A stretch of DNA of 64,000 nucleotides from Streptomyces griseochromogenes (GTDB lineage: Bacteria > Actinomycetota > Actinomycetes > Streptomycetales > Streptomycetaceae): positions 992,001-1,056,000 of the forward strand of contig NZ_CP016279.1 in the NCBI RefSeq assembly GCF_001542625.1, in the 5' to 3' direction. Shown here one piece after another: positions 1 through 9,190 of the stretch. How positions within the stretch are numbered: position 1 is the first letter of the stretch; every line of letters begins with the position of its first letter. A model generated the notes under the pieces. That model was not told the origin of the DNA and searched no databases. It saw only the letters and a program-made list of their open reading frames with translations. The position numbers and the translations under genes were made by a program.

Positions 1-1
1 G

Positions 2-2344
2 GACCGGGACGCGTACTACCGCGACGGCGCCCCGCGCCCCGCGATCGACGCGGCCGCCCTCCTGGAGGGGCTGAACGAGAACCAGCGCGCGGCGGTGGTC
101 CACGCCGGCTCCCCCCTGCTCATCGTCGCCGGCGCCGGCTCCGGCAAGACCCGCGTGCTCACCCACCGCATCGCCCACCTGCTCGCCGAGCGGAACGTGC
201 ACCCGGGCCAGATCCTCGCGATCACCTTCACCAACAAGGCCGCGGGCGAGATGAAGGAGCGCGTCGAGAGTCTCGTCGGCCCGCGCGCGAACGCGATGTG
301 GGTCATGACCTTCCACAGCGCGTGCGTACGGATCCTCAGGCGCGAGTCGAAGAGGCTCGGCTTCACGTCGAGCTTCTCCATCTACGACGCCGCCGACAGC
401 AAGCGCCTGATGGCCCTGGTCTGCCGCGATCTGGACCTCGACCCCAAGCGCTTCCCGCCCAAGTCCTTCAGCGCCAAGATCAGCAACCTCAAGAACGAGC
501 TGATCGACGAGGAGGACTTCGCCGCCCAGGCGAGCGACGGCTTCGAGAAGACCCTCGCCCAGGCCTACGCGCTCTATCAGTCGCGGCTGCGCGAGGCCAA
601 CGCGCTCGACTTCGACGACCTGATCATGACGACGGTCAACCTGCTGCGCGCCTTCCCGGACGTCGCCGAGCACTACCGCCGTCGCTTCCGGCACGTCCTG
701 GTCGACGAGTACCAGGACACCAACCACGCCCAGTACGCGCTGGTGCGCGAACTGGTGGGCACCGGCGAGCATGCCCCCGAGGACGTCGGCGCGCCGCCGA
801 ACGAGCACGACCTCCCGCCCGCCGAACTGTGCGTCGTCGGTGACGCGGACCAGTCGATCTACGCCTTCCGCGGCGCGACGATCCGCAACATCCTCCAGTT
901 CGAGGAGGACTACCCGGACGCGACGACGATCCTGCTGGAGCAGAACTACCGCTCCACGCAGACCATCCTGTCCGCCGCCAACGCGGTCATCGAGCGCAAC
1001 GAGTCCCGCCGCCCGAAGAACCTGTGGACCAACGCCGGCCAGGGCGCGCGGATCACCGGCTACGTCGCAGACACCGAGCACGACGAGGCGCAGTTCGTCG
1101 CCGACGAGATAGACCGCCTCACGGACGCGGGCGACGCGAAGGCCGGTGACGTCGCCGTCTTCTACCGCACCAACGCCCAGTCCCGTGTCTTCGAAGAGGT
1201 CTTCATCCGCGTCGGCCTGCCCTACAAGGTCGTCGGCGGTGTCCGCTTCTACGAGCGCAAGGAGGTCCGGGACGTCCTGGCCTACCTGCGCGTCCTCGCC
1301 AACCCGGAGGACTCGGTGCCGCTGCGCCGCATCCTCAACGTCCCCAAGCGCGGCATCGGCGAGCGCGCCGAGGCCATGATCGACGCGCTCTCCCAGCGCG
1401 AGAAGATCAGCTTTCCGCAGGCCCTGAAGCGCGTGGACGAGGCGTACGGCATGGCCGCGCGGTCCACCAACGCGGTCAAGCGGTTCAACGCGCTGATGGA
1501 GGACCTGCGCACGATCGTGGAATCCGGCGCCGGACCGGCGACGGTCCTGGAGGCGGTGCTCGAACGCACCGGATACCTGGCCGAGTTGCAGGCCTCCACC
1601 GACCCGCAGGACGAGACCCGCATCGAGAACCTCCAGGAACTCGCGGCCGTTGCCCTGGAGTTCGAGCAGGAGCGCGGCGAGGGCGAGTCGGTGGCGCTGT
1701 CCGACTTCCTGGAGCAGGTCGCGCTGGTCGCCGACTCCGACCAGATCCCGGACGAGGAGGACGGCGACGGCGTCATCACCCTGATGACCCTGCACACCGC
1801 CAAGGGCCTGGAGTTCCCGGTCGTCTTCCTGACCGGTATGGAGGACGGCGTCTTCCCGCACATGCGCGCCCTCGGCCAGACCAAGGAGCTGGAGGAGGAG
1901 CGGCGTCTGGCGTACGTCGGCATCACGCGTGCGCGGGAGCGGCTGTACCTCACGCGGTCGGCGCTGCGCAGTGCCTGGGGCCAGCCGTCGTACAACCCGC
2001 CCTCCCGCTTCCTGGAGGAGATTCCGGCCGCCCATGTGGAGTGGAAGCGGACGGGAGCGACCGCACCGGTCTCCTCCGGGCCGGCCTCCGGGATCGCCGC
2101 CTCGCTCTCCTCGACCCGCTCGCGCTCGTCGGCGGCGGGTGCGAGCGGATTCGCCACGCGGCGGACCACGGAGAAGCCGGTGGTCGCCCTGGCCGTCGGG
2201 GACCGCGTCACCCACGACCAATTCGGCCTCGGCACGGTCGTCGCGGTCAAGGGCACGGGGGCGAACGCCGAGGCGACGATCGACTTCGGAGAAGCCAAGC
2301 CGAAGCGGCTGCTGCTGCGGTACGCGCCGGTGGAGAAGCTGTAG
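2..2344 (+). CDS. pcrA: ATP-dependent DNA helicase UvrD/PcrA (5' end outside window)
   Basis: Superfamily 1A 3'-5' DNA helicase acting in nucleotide-excision repair and rolling-circle or replication-conflict processing. The frame is open from base 2, so the true start lies upstream. The Q motif LNENQRAAV is followed by Walker A GAGSGKT, then VDEYQDTN (Walker B/DEXX box), the GDADQSIYAFRGA motif, QNYRST, and near the end TLHTAKGLEFPVVF and YVGITRARERL, so helicase motifs I to VI are all present. The last roughly 90 residues are a Ser/Ala-rich linker followed by a short domain (VGDRVTHDQFGLGTVV), the PcrA-type C-terminal tail that contacts RNA polymerase in other bacteria. The gene ends convergently with the M23 peptidase gene across a perfect palindrome. 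Family assignment is secure; choosing PcrA over UvrD follows Gram-positive convention. Confidence 0.95.
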   Translation, partial: DRDAYYRDGAPRPAIDAAALLEGLNENQRAAVVHAGSPLLIVAGAGSGKTRVLTHRIAHLLAERNVHPGQILAITFTNKAAGEMKERVESLVGPRANAMWVMTFHSACVRILRRESKRLGFTSSFSIYDAADSKRLMALVCRDLDLDPKRFPPKSFSAKISNLKNELIDEEDFAAQASDGFEKTLAQAYALYQSRLREANALDFDDLIMTTVNLLRAFPDVAEHYRRRFRHVLVDEYQDTNHAQYALVRELVGTGEHAPEDVGAPPNEHDLPPAELCVVGDADQSIYAFRGATIRNILQFEEDYPDATTILLEQNYRSTQTILSAANAVIERNESRRPKNLWTNAGQGARITGYVADTEHDEAQFVADEIDRLTDAGDAKAGDVAVFYRTNAQSRVFEEVFIRVGLPYKVVGGVRFYERKEVRDVLAYLRVLANPEDSVPLRRILNVPKRGIGERAEAMIDALSQREKISFPQALKRVDEAYGMAARSTNAVKRFNALMEDLRTIVESGAGPATVLEAVLERTGYLAELQASTDPQDETRIENLQELAAVALEFEQERGEGESVALSDFLEQVALVADSDQIPDEEDGDGVITLMTLHTAKGLEFPVVFLTGMEDGVFPHMRALGQTKELEEERRLAYVGITRARERLYLTRSALRSAWGQPSYNPPSRFLEEIPAAHVEWKRTGATAPVSSGPASGIAASLSSTRSRSSAAGASGFATRRTTEKPVVALAVGDRVTHDQFGLGTVVAVKGTGANAEATIDFGEAKPKRLLLRYAPVEKL

Positions 2345-2348
2345 ACGA

Positions 2349-2380
2349 AGTGAGCCCCGCCGGATCCGGCGGGGCTCACT
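2349..2380. terminator. Bidirectional terminator between pcrA and M23 peptidase
   Basis: A perfect 32-bp palindrome: a 14-bp GC-rich stem starting AGTGAGCCCC with a GATC loop. It sits 5 nt after the pcrA stop and 13 nt after the M23 stop on the other strand, so it can end both convergent transcripts. It has no U tract, as is usual in Streptomyces. Confidence 0.85.
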
Positions 2381-2392
2381 GTCGGCACGGGC

Positions 2393-3916
2393 TCAGGTCG
2401 GGTCCAGGCCGTGGCTGCGCAGCCACGGCAGCGGGTCTATGGCCGCCCCGCCCGCCGGCCGAACCTCGAAGTGCAGGTGCGGGCCGGTGGAGTTGCCCGA
2501 GTTGCCGGAGTACGCGACCGGCTCGCCCGCCTTGACGGTCGTACCGGAGGCGACGCGGTAGCTGGAGAGGTGGCAGTACCAGGTCTCCGTGCCGTCCTTC
2601 GCCGTCACGATCAGCATGTTGCCGTAGGCGCTGTTCCACTTCGTGGTGACGGTGCCGTCGGTGGCGGACATCACCGTGGTGCCGTAGGCGACGGGGAAGT
2701 CGATGCCCGTGTGCACGGACATCCAGTTCACACCGGCCTGACCGAAGTACGCGCTGAGGCCCTTCTGTGTGACCGGCAGTACGAACTTGGGGCGCATTCG
2801 CTCCTTGAGCGCGGCCTCCGCGGCCGCCTTCTTCTTCTCCAGCGCCTGCTGCGTCTTGAGGTCGATACGGTCCTGCGTACGGCTCGCCCGGTCGGCGAAG
2901 TCGTCGGCGCCGGCGGAGAGGGTCCTGAGCTGGGAGTCCAGCTCGCTGTTGGCGACGGACGGTTTCACCGCATGCGCGTCCGAGGCGGAGGCGGTGGTGT
3001 CCTTGCCGTCGCCGCCGGTCAGGGTGCCCACGGAGGCGGCGGCGATTCCGGCGACCCCCATCACACAGGCCGAGGGCACCGCGACGGTCAGCAGCGCGGA
3101 GCGCTTGGGGGGCGTACGGCGCCGGGAACGCGCCGCGCTGCGGGAACCCGCGCGGGGCGCCACCGGAGTGGTCTCTTCCTGGTCCTCGAGCAGTGACGGT
3201 ACGGCAGGCAGCTCGCCCGTGTCGCTCAACTCGCCGCCCCCGGCGGGGGCCTCGTCGAACCCGTCGTACTCGCCGAACCCGGCAGGGGAGGCGTTCTCGT
3301 ACACCGTCTGCTCGAAGGCGGCGGTCGACCGCGCGTCGCCGACCTGCTCGAACGTCGCCGTGGCCTGCTGGTCGAACGGTTCGCCAAGCTGCTCGTGCGC
3401 CGCGGCCGAGCCGTCGGAGTTCCACTGCGTGGCGTCGTACACGCCCGTGTCGAAGCTCTGGGTGCCCCACTCCCACTGCTGGGTGGGGTCGGCGCCGGCG
3501 GACGGGCCGGGCTGCAGCCAGGCGCTCGCGTCCCACTGGCCGCTGATGTCGTTGCCCGTGGCCTGCGCGGGGACCGTCCAGGCGGTGGTGTCGTACACGC
3601 CCGAGTCGTAGGCCGCGTGATGCTGGGCCGCGTACGGGTCGTAGTTCAGGCTCTGGCCGGCGCCGGTCTGCCACTGCGTGGTGTCGTAGGTGCCGGTGTG
3701 CTGCTGCTGGCCCGGGAGGCCGCCGAGGAACGGGTCGGTGCCGAAGGCCCCGGTGCCGGTGGTGCCGGCCGAGAAACCGTTGGCGTCGTAGCTGCCGTAC
3801 GTGGTGAGGTCGTCGTAGAGGGCTCCCTGTGCTCCGTACGACGCATAGTGCGCGGCGGAGGCGTCGGAAGCCGGAGCCGGGGTAGTCATGGTCCCCGACG
3901 GGTGACGGTCGTTCAC
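2393..3916 (-). CDS. Membrane-anchored M23 family peptidase
   Basis: LytM-type zinc endopeptidase expected to act on peptidoglycan cross-bridges. The C-terminal domain has the metal ligands HTGIDFP (HxxxD), WYCHLS and GPHLHFEV (HxH). One membrane segment lies at about residue 275-300, preceded by an Arg-rich stretch, and the catalytic domain follows a Lys/Ala-rich predicted coiled coil. This makes a type II protein with a long cytoplasmic N-terminus of about 260 residues. That N-terminus is acidic and carries repeated YDTTxW-like motifs (YDTTQW, YDTTAW, YDATQW, FDTGVYD). The start is taken as GTG at 3916 behind a weak GAGAAG site; an in-frame ATG at 3889 (MTTPAPAS) is a real alternative. The open frame reaches 4111, but the extra residues look non-coding. 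The domain call is firm; the start and the role of the N-terminus are not. Confidence 0.88.
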   Translation of the reverse strand: MNDRHPSGTMTTPAPASDASAAHYASYGAQGALYDDLTTYGSYDANGFSAGTTGTGAFGTDPFLGGLPGQQQHTGTYDTTQWQTGAGQSLNYDPYAAQHHAAYDSGVYDTTAWTVPAQATGNDISGQWDASAWLQPGPSAGADPTQQWEWGTQSFDTGVYDATQWNSDGSAAAHEQLGEPFDQQATATFEQVGDARSTAAFEQTVYENASPAGFGEYDGFDEAPAGGGELSDTGELPAVPSLLEDQEETTPVAPRAGSRSAARSRRRTPPKRSALLTVAVPSACVMGVAGIAAASVGTLTGGDGKDTTASASDAHAVKPSVANSELDSQLRTLSAGADDFADRASRTQDRIDLKTQQALEKKKAAAEAALKERMRPKFVLPVTQKGLSAYFGQAGVNWMSVHTGIDFPVAYGTTVMSATDGTVTTKWNSAYGNMLIVTAKDGTETWYCHLSSYRVASGTTVKAGEPVAYSGNSGNSTGPHLHFEVRPAGGAAIDPLPWLRSHGLDPT

Positions 3917-4172
3917 CAACTTCTCTTTCGCCTCGACAACAGGGGCTGCCAGAGCAGTGCGGCGACTGTACCCGGCGGTACGCGGGCGGGACAATCTTCG
4001 GCTGGTTTCGCGTTGGACTGAAACGGGCATTCGGCGGTGTTTCGGGGGACGTCGGACGCGAGTTTGGCCTTGTGTTCGAAGCTCGTTCGATGTCCGGTGG
4101 CGGTGCGTCACCTGTTCACCGGCTGTGTCCCGTGTGTGCGGGCGCTCTCGGGGGCCTGTCCGGAGCCGCCCC

Positions 4173-5024
4173 TCAGGCCACCGTCAGACCGTCGGAGCGC
4201 CGGGCCGCGGGGTCAACGGTGTCGAGGGCCTCGCGTATCCCCGCCGCGACGGCGGGGTGCACCGGCAGGGCGAGATGCCCGATCCCGGACACCCGGATGT
4301 TCCGCGCGTCCAGGTCGGGGTGGTCGACGCAGGCCGTCTCCAGCGGGTCCATCACGGAGTCGAGGTCGCTCCAGAAGCTGACGAACCGGGTGCGGCAGCC
4401 GGGCGCGGGCCGGGTCAGCTCCTCGATCACCTCCGAGCCGGGCCGCATCTGCCGCACGATCGGATGCGCGCTGGCCAGCGGAACGGCACGGGTGCCGGAG
4501 TGCGGGGTGCCGAGGGTGACGAGCGTGCGCACCCGCAGGTCGCCGCCCAGGCGCTGTACGTAGTAGCGCGCGATCAGCCCGCCCAGGCTGTGCCCCACGA
4601 TGTCGACCTGACCGCTTCCGGTGCGTGCGCAGATCTCCTCTATGTGCCGGCCCAGCAGCTCGGCCGCGCTGCGAATGTCGCAGGTCAGCGGGGAGTAATT
4701 GAGCGATTCGACGCGCTGCCCGCCGTTCTGGGCCAGGTTGCGGCGCAACAGGACGAAGACCGAGCGGTTGTCGATGAAACCGTGCAAGAGGACGACCGGC
4801 GGGGCGGGTCGGCCGGGCAGCGGTGTGGCGCCCTCCTGCGCGGGGAGCACGGGAACGCGGCGCTCCTGGACGAGGCCGGTCGGATACAGCAGCAGATGAC
4901 CGGCCAGTATCACGGCTTCCAGGGCGGTCGCCTTGAGGAGGGTCATGGACAGATCGGCCAGCCTGCCGGGCCACAGGCGCCGGTAGAGCGGGAGGAAGAG
5001 TGGCACTATCCCGGTGACCTTCAT
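4173..5024 (-). CDS. Alpha/beta-hydrolase lipase/esterase, membrane-associated
   Basis: A 283-residue serine hydrolase of the lipase/PGAP1-like type. It has the oxyanion-hole motif LLHGF at about 79-83, the nucleophile elbow GHSLGG with Ser146, TLGTPHSG, and a C-terminal His in GIGHLALP at about 250; the Asp is probably within SDLDSVMDP. Residues of about 22-48 form a hydrophobic helix, so the enzyme is probably tethered to or exported across the membrane. The start ATG is 8 nt behind a perfect AGGAGG. It lies upstream of the M23 peptidase on the same strand with a gap of about 256 nt, so a shared operon is possible but not shown. The substrate cannot be read from the sequence. Confidence 0.85.
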   Translation of the reverse strand: MKVTGIVPLFLPLYRRLWPGRLADLSMTLLKATALEAVILAGHLLLYPTGLVQERRVPVLPAQEGATPLPGRPAPPVVLLHGFIDNRSVFVLLRRNLAQNGGQRVESLNYSPLTCDIRSAAELLGRHIEEICARTGSGQVDIVGHSLGGLIARYYVQRLGGDLRVRTLVTLGTPHSGTRAVPLASAHPIVRQMRPGSEVIEELTRPAPGCRTRFVSFWSDLDSVMDPLETACVDHPDLDARNIRVSGIGHLALPVHPAVAAGIREALDTVDPAARRSDGLTVA

Positions 5025-5249
5025 GGGCCGACCTCCTGTCGGCACACAGGGTGACGGCTCGATCCCCCGTGTGCCCTCATGTCCCTCCGTGTGATTTCCC
5101 CCTCGCTCCGCACCGTAAAACCGCCGGTTGCGGGATGCTGGAGATAACGTTCGTTCACTTCCCGACGGGTGACGGAACGCGCCGGATGTGCGGTACTTGT
5201 CGGTACGGACGGAAGCGGTCGCTTCCGTGGTCGCTTGATGGAGGCAGTG

Positions 5250-5672
<423 letters not shown>

Positions 5673-5701
5673 GCCGACGGTGCGCCGAGCTGGCGTCGCC
5701 G

Positions 5702-5790
5702 TCACCGGGGGCCGCCGCCCCCAGACCCTTGCTTCGGCCTGAACCGCCTCGTCCTCGAACGCCGGACGGGCTGCTGGGTTGTGGCCGCTC
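5702..5790. repeat. Dispersed Streptomyces intergenic repeat (GGGGGCCGCCGCCCCC / GTCCTCGAACGCCGGACGGG type)
   Basis: The stretch begins with a short hairpin (GGGGGC...GCCCCC) and contains CTCGTCCTCGAACGCCGGACG, followed by a second degenerate copy (CTCGTCTCAAACGCAGGACG) at about 5788-5808. I recognise this as a repeat found between genes throughout Streptomyces genomes. It lies between convergent genes and may act as a terminator. The second copy runs into the 3' end of the DUF5691 gene. Confidence 0.65.
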
Positions 5791-5793
5791 GTC

Positions 5794-7716
5794 TCAAACG
5801 CAGGACGGGCCGGTGCCGCTCAACTCCGCGGCCAGCGCCGCCCGCAACCGCAATGTGCTCACCAGGCGCTGGAACGCCTCCGCCCAGTACCCGCCGGCAC
5901 CCGGTGACGCGTCCTCCCGCTCGTCCGGTATCGCCAGCAGGCCGTCCAGGCGTGTTGCCTCCGCCGGGTCCAGGCAACGCTCGGCAAGCCCCATCACCCC
6001 GCTGAAGCTCCAGGGGTAACTGCCCGCGTCCCGGGCGATGTTGAGGGCATCCACCACCGCCCGGCCGAGCGGTGCGGCCCAGGGCACCGCGCACACTCCC
6101 AGCAGCTGGAACGCCTCCGACAGGCCGTGGGTCGCGATGAAACCCGCCACCCACTCGGCCCGCTCCCCGTCCTCCAGCGTGGCCAGCAGCTTCGCCCGCT
6201 CCGCCAGGGAGACCGCCCCCGGCCCGCCGGCCTCCGGTGCCGACGGCACCCCGAGCAGCGCCCTCGACCACTCGGCGTCCCGCTGCCGCACCGCCGCCCG
6301 GCACCAGGCCGCGTGCAGTTCGCCCTGCCAGCCGTCCGTCACCGGCAGCGCCACGATCTGCCCCGGAGTACGCCCGCCCAGCCTCGCCGGCCACGTCCGA
6401 AGCGGTGCCGCCTCCACCAACCGGTCCAGCCACCACGACCGTTCCCCCCGGCCCGTGGGAGGTTTGGCCGCCACACCGTCTCGCTCCATGCCCGGATCGC
6501 ACTCGTGCGGTGCCTCCACGACGATCACCGGCGAGTTCTCCGTGAGGTCGACGGCCACACAGGCCGCGGCCCGCGCCGCCATGCGCCCGGCGAGCGCCGA
6601 GTCCGGCAGCGCGGACAGCAGCTCCGCTGCCGTCGCCCGGACATTGCGGCTGCGGTCGCTCAACGCGCCCTCCAGGAACGGCTCGTCCCCGGCCGACAGG
6701 CCCGCGCGCAGCGAGTCGAGGAACATGAGCCGGTCCTCCGCCCGTTCCGTCGCCCAGGTCGCCGCCAGCAGCTCCCGTGCGAAGGCGGGCGTACGGGACC
6801 GCAGCGCGGTCAGCAGAGCGACCCGCTCGGCGAACAGCCCCTCCTGCCACAGCCGCCGCACCGCCTCGTCGTCCTCGGCGTCGGGCAGTGCCGCGCCGCC
6901 GCCGGGTGCCGAACGCAGGGCGAACCGCCAGTCCGGGTTCAGCCGGGCCAGCCACAACGCCCGCGGCCCCGCGAAGGCCAGCGCCGCCGGCCGCAGGTCC
7001 GTGCGGCCCCGGGCGGCGTCCAGCAGCGCGGGCAGTGCCTGCGGGGGCGCCGCGTACCCGTGCGCGTTGGCCGCCGCGAGCCACTGCGGGAGCAGCTCCA
7101 TGAGGTCCGGTGAGCTGCCTCGGCGGCCGCCGCCCGAGCCGCCGGAACGGTCGGCCAGCAGCATGGTGAGCCTGCGGGCCGCGGCAGTGGGCAGTGCCGG
7201 ACGAGGATCCTCGGGGGCACGCTCCGGCCGCCGCGCCGCCCGCGCGGGCCGCAGCCCCGCCCGACGCCGCACGGTCGCCACAGCGGCGGCGTCCAGCAAC
7301 ACCACAGGCGCTTTTCGGCCGGACGCGGCAACCTCCGGGGGCCGCCGGTCGGTGCCGAGGAGGGCCGTGGTGACGAGGTCCTCCCAGGAGGACGAGAACG
7401 CGGCACCGCCGGATCGTCCCGCGGCCACCGGTGTGGGTCCGTCCGCGGTGCTCCCGGCAGCGGGGGAAGCCGTCGCCCGAGCGGACGTCGTGGGGACGGC
7501 GGCCGGGCCGGCCGACCGCTCCAGGGGTGCGGCCGAGGGGGCGTACGCCGGGGTGTCCGAGCTGTCGGGTGAGGCAGGGGTGCCGGTCGACGCGGCGTCC
7601 GCGCACGCGGCGGGGATCGAGGCGCCGTCCGCTGTCGTGCGCGCGTCGCCGGCCGGGGCCGGCATGCGGCTCATCGCGGTCGTCCGGTCAGCCGGTGCGG
7701 TCGAGGTTCCGTACAT
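5794..7716 (-). CDS. DUF5691 family protein (HEAT-like helical), cassette member
   Basis: A 640-residue cytoplasmic protein. The first roughly 100 residues are low-complexity Ala/Thr/Pro, followed by WEDLVTTALLGTDRR, which is typical of the DUF5691 N-terminus. The middle is predicted alpha-solenoid: FLDSLRAGLSAGDEPFLEGAL and the following helices read like HEAT repeats, which suggests a scaffold role. No enzyme motif is visible. The gene starts 40 nt downstream of the SWIM gene on the same strand and is probably co-transcribed from the DNA-damage-type promoter at 9132-9154. ATG at 7716 is preferred because AAGGG lies 6 nt upstream; GTG at 7719 is equally in frame. The last codons and the stop lie in a dispersed repeat. 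Function unknown. Confidence 0.8.
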   Translation of the reverse strand: MYGTSTAPADRTTAMSRMPAPAGDARTTADGASIPAACADAASTGTPASPDSSDTPAYAPSAAPLERSAGPAAVPTTSARATASPAAGSTADGPTPVAAGRSGGAAFSSSWEDLVTTALLGTDRRPPEVAASGRKAPVVLLDAAAVATVRRRAGLRPARAARRPERAPEDPRPALPTAAARRLTMLLADRSGGSGGGRRGSSPDLMELLPQWLAAANAHGYAAPPQALPALLDAARGRTDLRPAALAFAGPRALWLARLNPDWRFALRSAPGGGAALPDAEDDEAVRRLWQEGLFAERVALLTALRSRTPAFARELLAATWATERAEDRLMFLDSLRAGLSAGDEPFLEGALSDRSRNVRATAAELLSALPDSALAGRMAARAAACVAVDLTENSPVIVVEAPHECDPGMERDGVAAKPPTGRGERSWWLDRLVEAAPLRTWPARLGGRTPGQIVALPVTDGWQGELHAAWCRAAVRQRDAEWSRALLGVPSAPEAGGPGAVSLAERAKLLATLEDGERAEWVAGFIATHGLSEAFQLLGVCAVPWAAPLGRAVVDALNIARDAGSYPWSFSGVMGLAERCLDPAEATRLDGLLAIPDEREDASPGAGGYWAEAFQRLVSTLRLRAALAAELSGTGPSCV

Positions 7717-7756
7717 CACGTTCCCTTCCCTTGGTGTCCCTGAGACGTCGGCCCGG

Positions 7757-9124
7757 TCAGCACAGCGTCACCGGTTCGCCCGGGCACTCGGGCCACGCCG
7801 TCAGCGGGGTGAAGCCGCGGTGGCCGCACTCGCCGAAGACCATGACCGGCGCACCGCCGGAGAGGGCGACCAGGCGCCACAGGCCGGCGCGGGAGCGGGC
7901 GGTCGGCGTGAGCGGCAGTGCCGAGTCCTCCTCCGCGTCGGCCAGCTGCCATCCGCCCGGCTCCCCGTCCGGTGCCGGGACGACCCGGTCCAGCGTGACC
8001 GGAACCGAGTCCAGCCACGGGTCCTCGCGCAGCGCCTCGCCGTAGCGGGCCACCGCCTGGGCCGTGGTCAGGCCCGGAGGGCGGAGGGCGACGGGCGCGG
8101 GCGGGGCGTACTGCTCGCCCAGGGCCGCCCGCAGCTGTCCGGCACCGGGGAAAGCGGAAAGATCGGCTTCCAGCGCCAGGCCGACCGGCAGCGACAGCTC
8201 CGGAGCCCGGCCGGCTGCGCCATAAGAGAGGAGCAGCCGGGTGTGGCCCGACTCGGCGCCGTGGAGCCATATCCGGCGGGTCGTCAGTTTCGGGTCCACC
8301 GTGTCGTACTGGGCGAGGACCAGCCAGCGGTCGCGCACCGGCGGACCGTCCGCCGAGGCGGGCAGGCCGAGCCGGGAGCGGACCGTCGCCGCGAGGGCCT
8401 CGGGCAGCCGGTCGCGGCGCAGCCAGCCCTGGTCGAGGAGGTGCAACAGGGCGCACTCCTCCAGCAGACGAGCGGGCCAGCCCGGCCCGGAGGCGGGGAT
8501 CGCCCCCAACTCTCTTACCCGGGAGGCCAGTCCGGGGGACTGCGCGTCGACCATCCGCGCCGCCGTCTCGTCCCACAGTCCGTACCCCGCCCGCTCCGCC
8601 AGGGCGAGGCCGCCGCGCAACAGGTCGGCCAGGCGCTGCTCCAGCTCCGTCGCGCCCGCCGTGACCCGCTCGGCCCGCCGCTCGGCCCGCCGTCGTGCCG
8701 CCTCCGGATCAGCCGAGCCGGTCGCGGAACTCCCGCCGCTCTCGGTCCGTTTGCTCTCCGCGCGCTTGCGCCGGCCCGCGAGCCACTGCTCGGCCCAGTC
8801 CGGCGGCTCGGCCGCCGCCGGCACCGCGCCGGCCGCGCCCTTGCCCTCCGCCCACAGCAGCAGTCCGAGCGCGTGCTTGCACGGGAACTTCCGGCTCGGA
8901 CAACTGCACTTGTACGCGGGCCCGGCCGCGTCCGCGAGGTCCACCACCGTCTGGTACGGCTTGCTGCCGCTGCCCTTGCACAGCCCCCACACCGTCCCCT
9001 CTCCGCTGCCCGCCTCGGACCACGGCCCGGCCGCGCCCAGCTTGCTCCCCGCCTTGCGTGACGCGGCGTCAGGCGCCAGTGCCAGCACCTGTTCCGCGGT
9101 CCAGCGCACCCCCTGCTCAGTCAT
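7757..9124 (-). CDS. SWIM zinc-finger protein, cassette member
   Basis: A 455-residue protein with a SWIM zinc-binding motif CxCx6CxH: C73, C75, C82 and H84 in KCSCPSRKFPCKH. SWIM domains bind DNA or protein and occur in bacterial proteins paired with SNF2 or MoxR/VWA systems. The remaining roughly 350 residues are helical with a Lys/Arg-rich linker (GRRKRAESKRTE) and no recognised catalytic site. It heads the minus-strand arm of the cassette (SWIM, then DUF5691) and is divergent from the MoxR gene. There is no Shine-Dalgarno site before ATG 9124; a TACCGT hexamer ends 8 nt upstream, so the message is probably leaderless or nearly so. A TTG further upstream would extend the protein by 10 residues but would overlap the promoter, so it is rejected. 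Confidence 0.85.
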   Translation of the reverse strand: MTEQGVRWTAEQVLALAPDAASRKAGSKLGAAGPWSEAGSGEGTVWGLCKGSGSKPYQTVVDLADAAGPAYKCSCPSRKFPCKHALGLLLWAEGKGAAGAVPAAAEPPDWAEQWLAGRRKRAESKRTESGGSSATGSADPEAARRRAERRAERVTAGATELEQRLADLLRGGLALAERAGYGLWDETAARMVDAQSPGLASRVRELGAIPASGPGWPARLLEECALLHLLDQGWLRRDRLPEALAATVRSRLGLPASADGPPVRDRWLVLAQYDTVDPKLTTRRIWLHGAESGHTRLLLSYGAAGRAPELSLPVGLALEADLSAFPGAGQLRAALGEQYAPPAPVALRPPGLTTAQAVARYGEALREDPWLDSVPVTLDRVVPAPDGEPGGWQLADAEEDSALPLTPTARSRAGLWRLVALSGGAPVMVFGECGHRGFTPLTAWPECPGEPVTLC

Positions 9125-9131
9125 GCGAACG

Positions 9132-9154
9132 ACGGTAGATCCCACCACTGACAA
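9132..9154 (-). promoter_or_regulatory. RecA-NDp/PafBC-type promoter for SWIM-DUF5691
   Basis: On the minus strand TTGTCAGTG is followed by 8 nt and then TACCGT. This fits the mycobacterial RecA-NDp/PafBC consensus TTGTCRGTG-N8-TANNNT exactly. The predicted start point falls at about 9125, directly before the SWIM ATG. The mapping to PafBC is inferred from motif identity. Confidence 0.7.
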
Positions 9155-9190
9155 TCGGCCCTACGAGAGCGTTTGCACAGGTCAGAGCGA

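Noticed and set aside
5204..5230. TTGTCGGTA upstream of the mutase subunit as another PafBC site
   Set aside because: It ends in GTA rather than GTG, and the hexamer 8 nt further (AGCGGT) does not fit TANNNT.
6038..9061. 1007-residue plus-strand open frame opposite DUF5691 and SWIM
   Set aside because: Ser/Arg/Pro low-complexity antisense of two genes with recognisable families.
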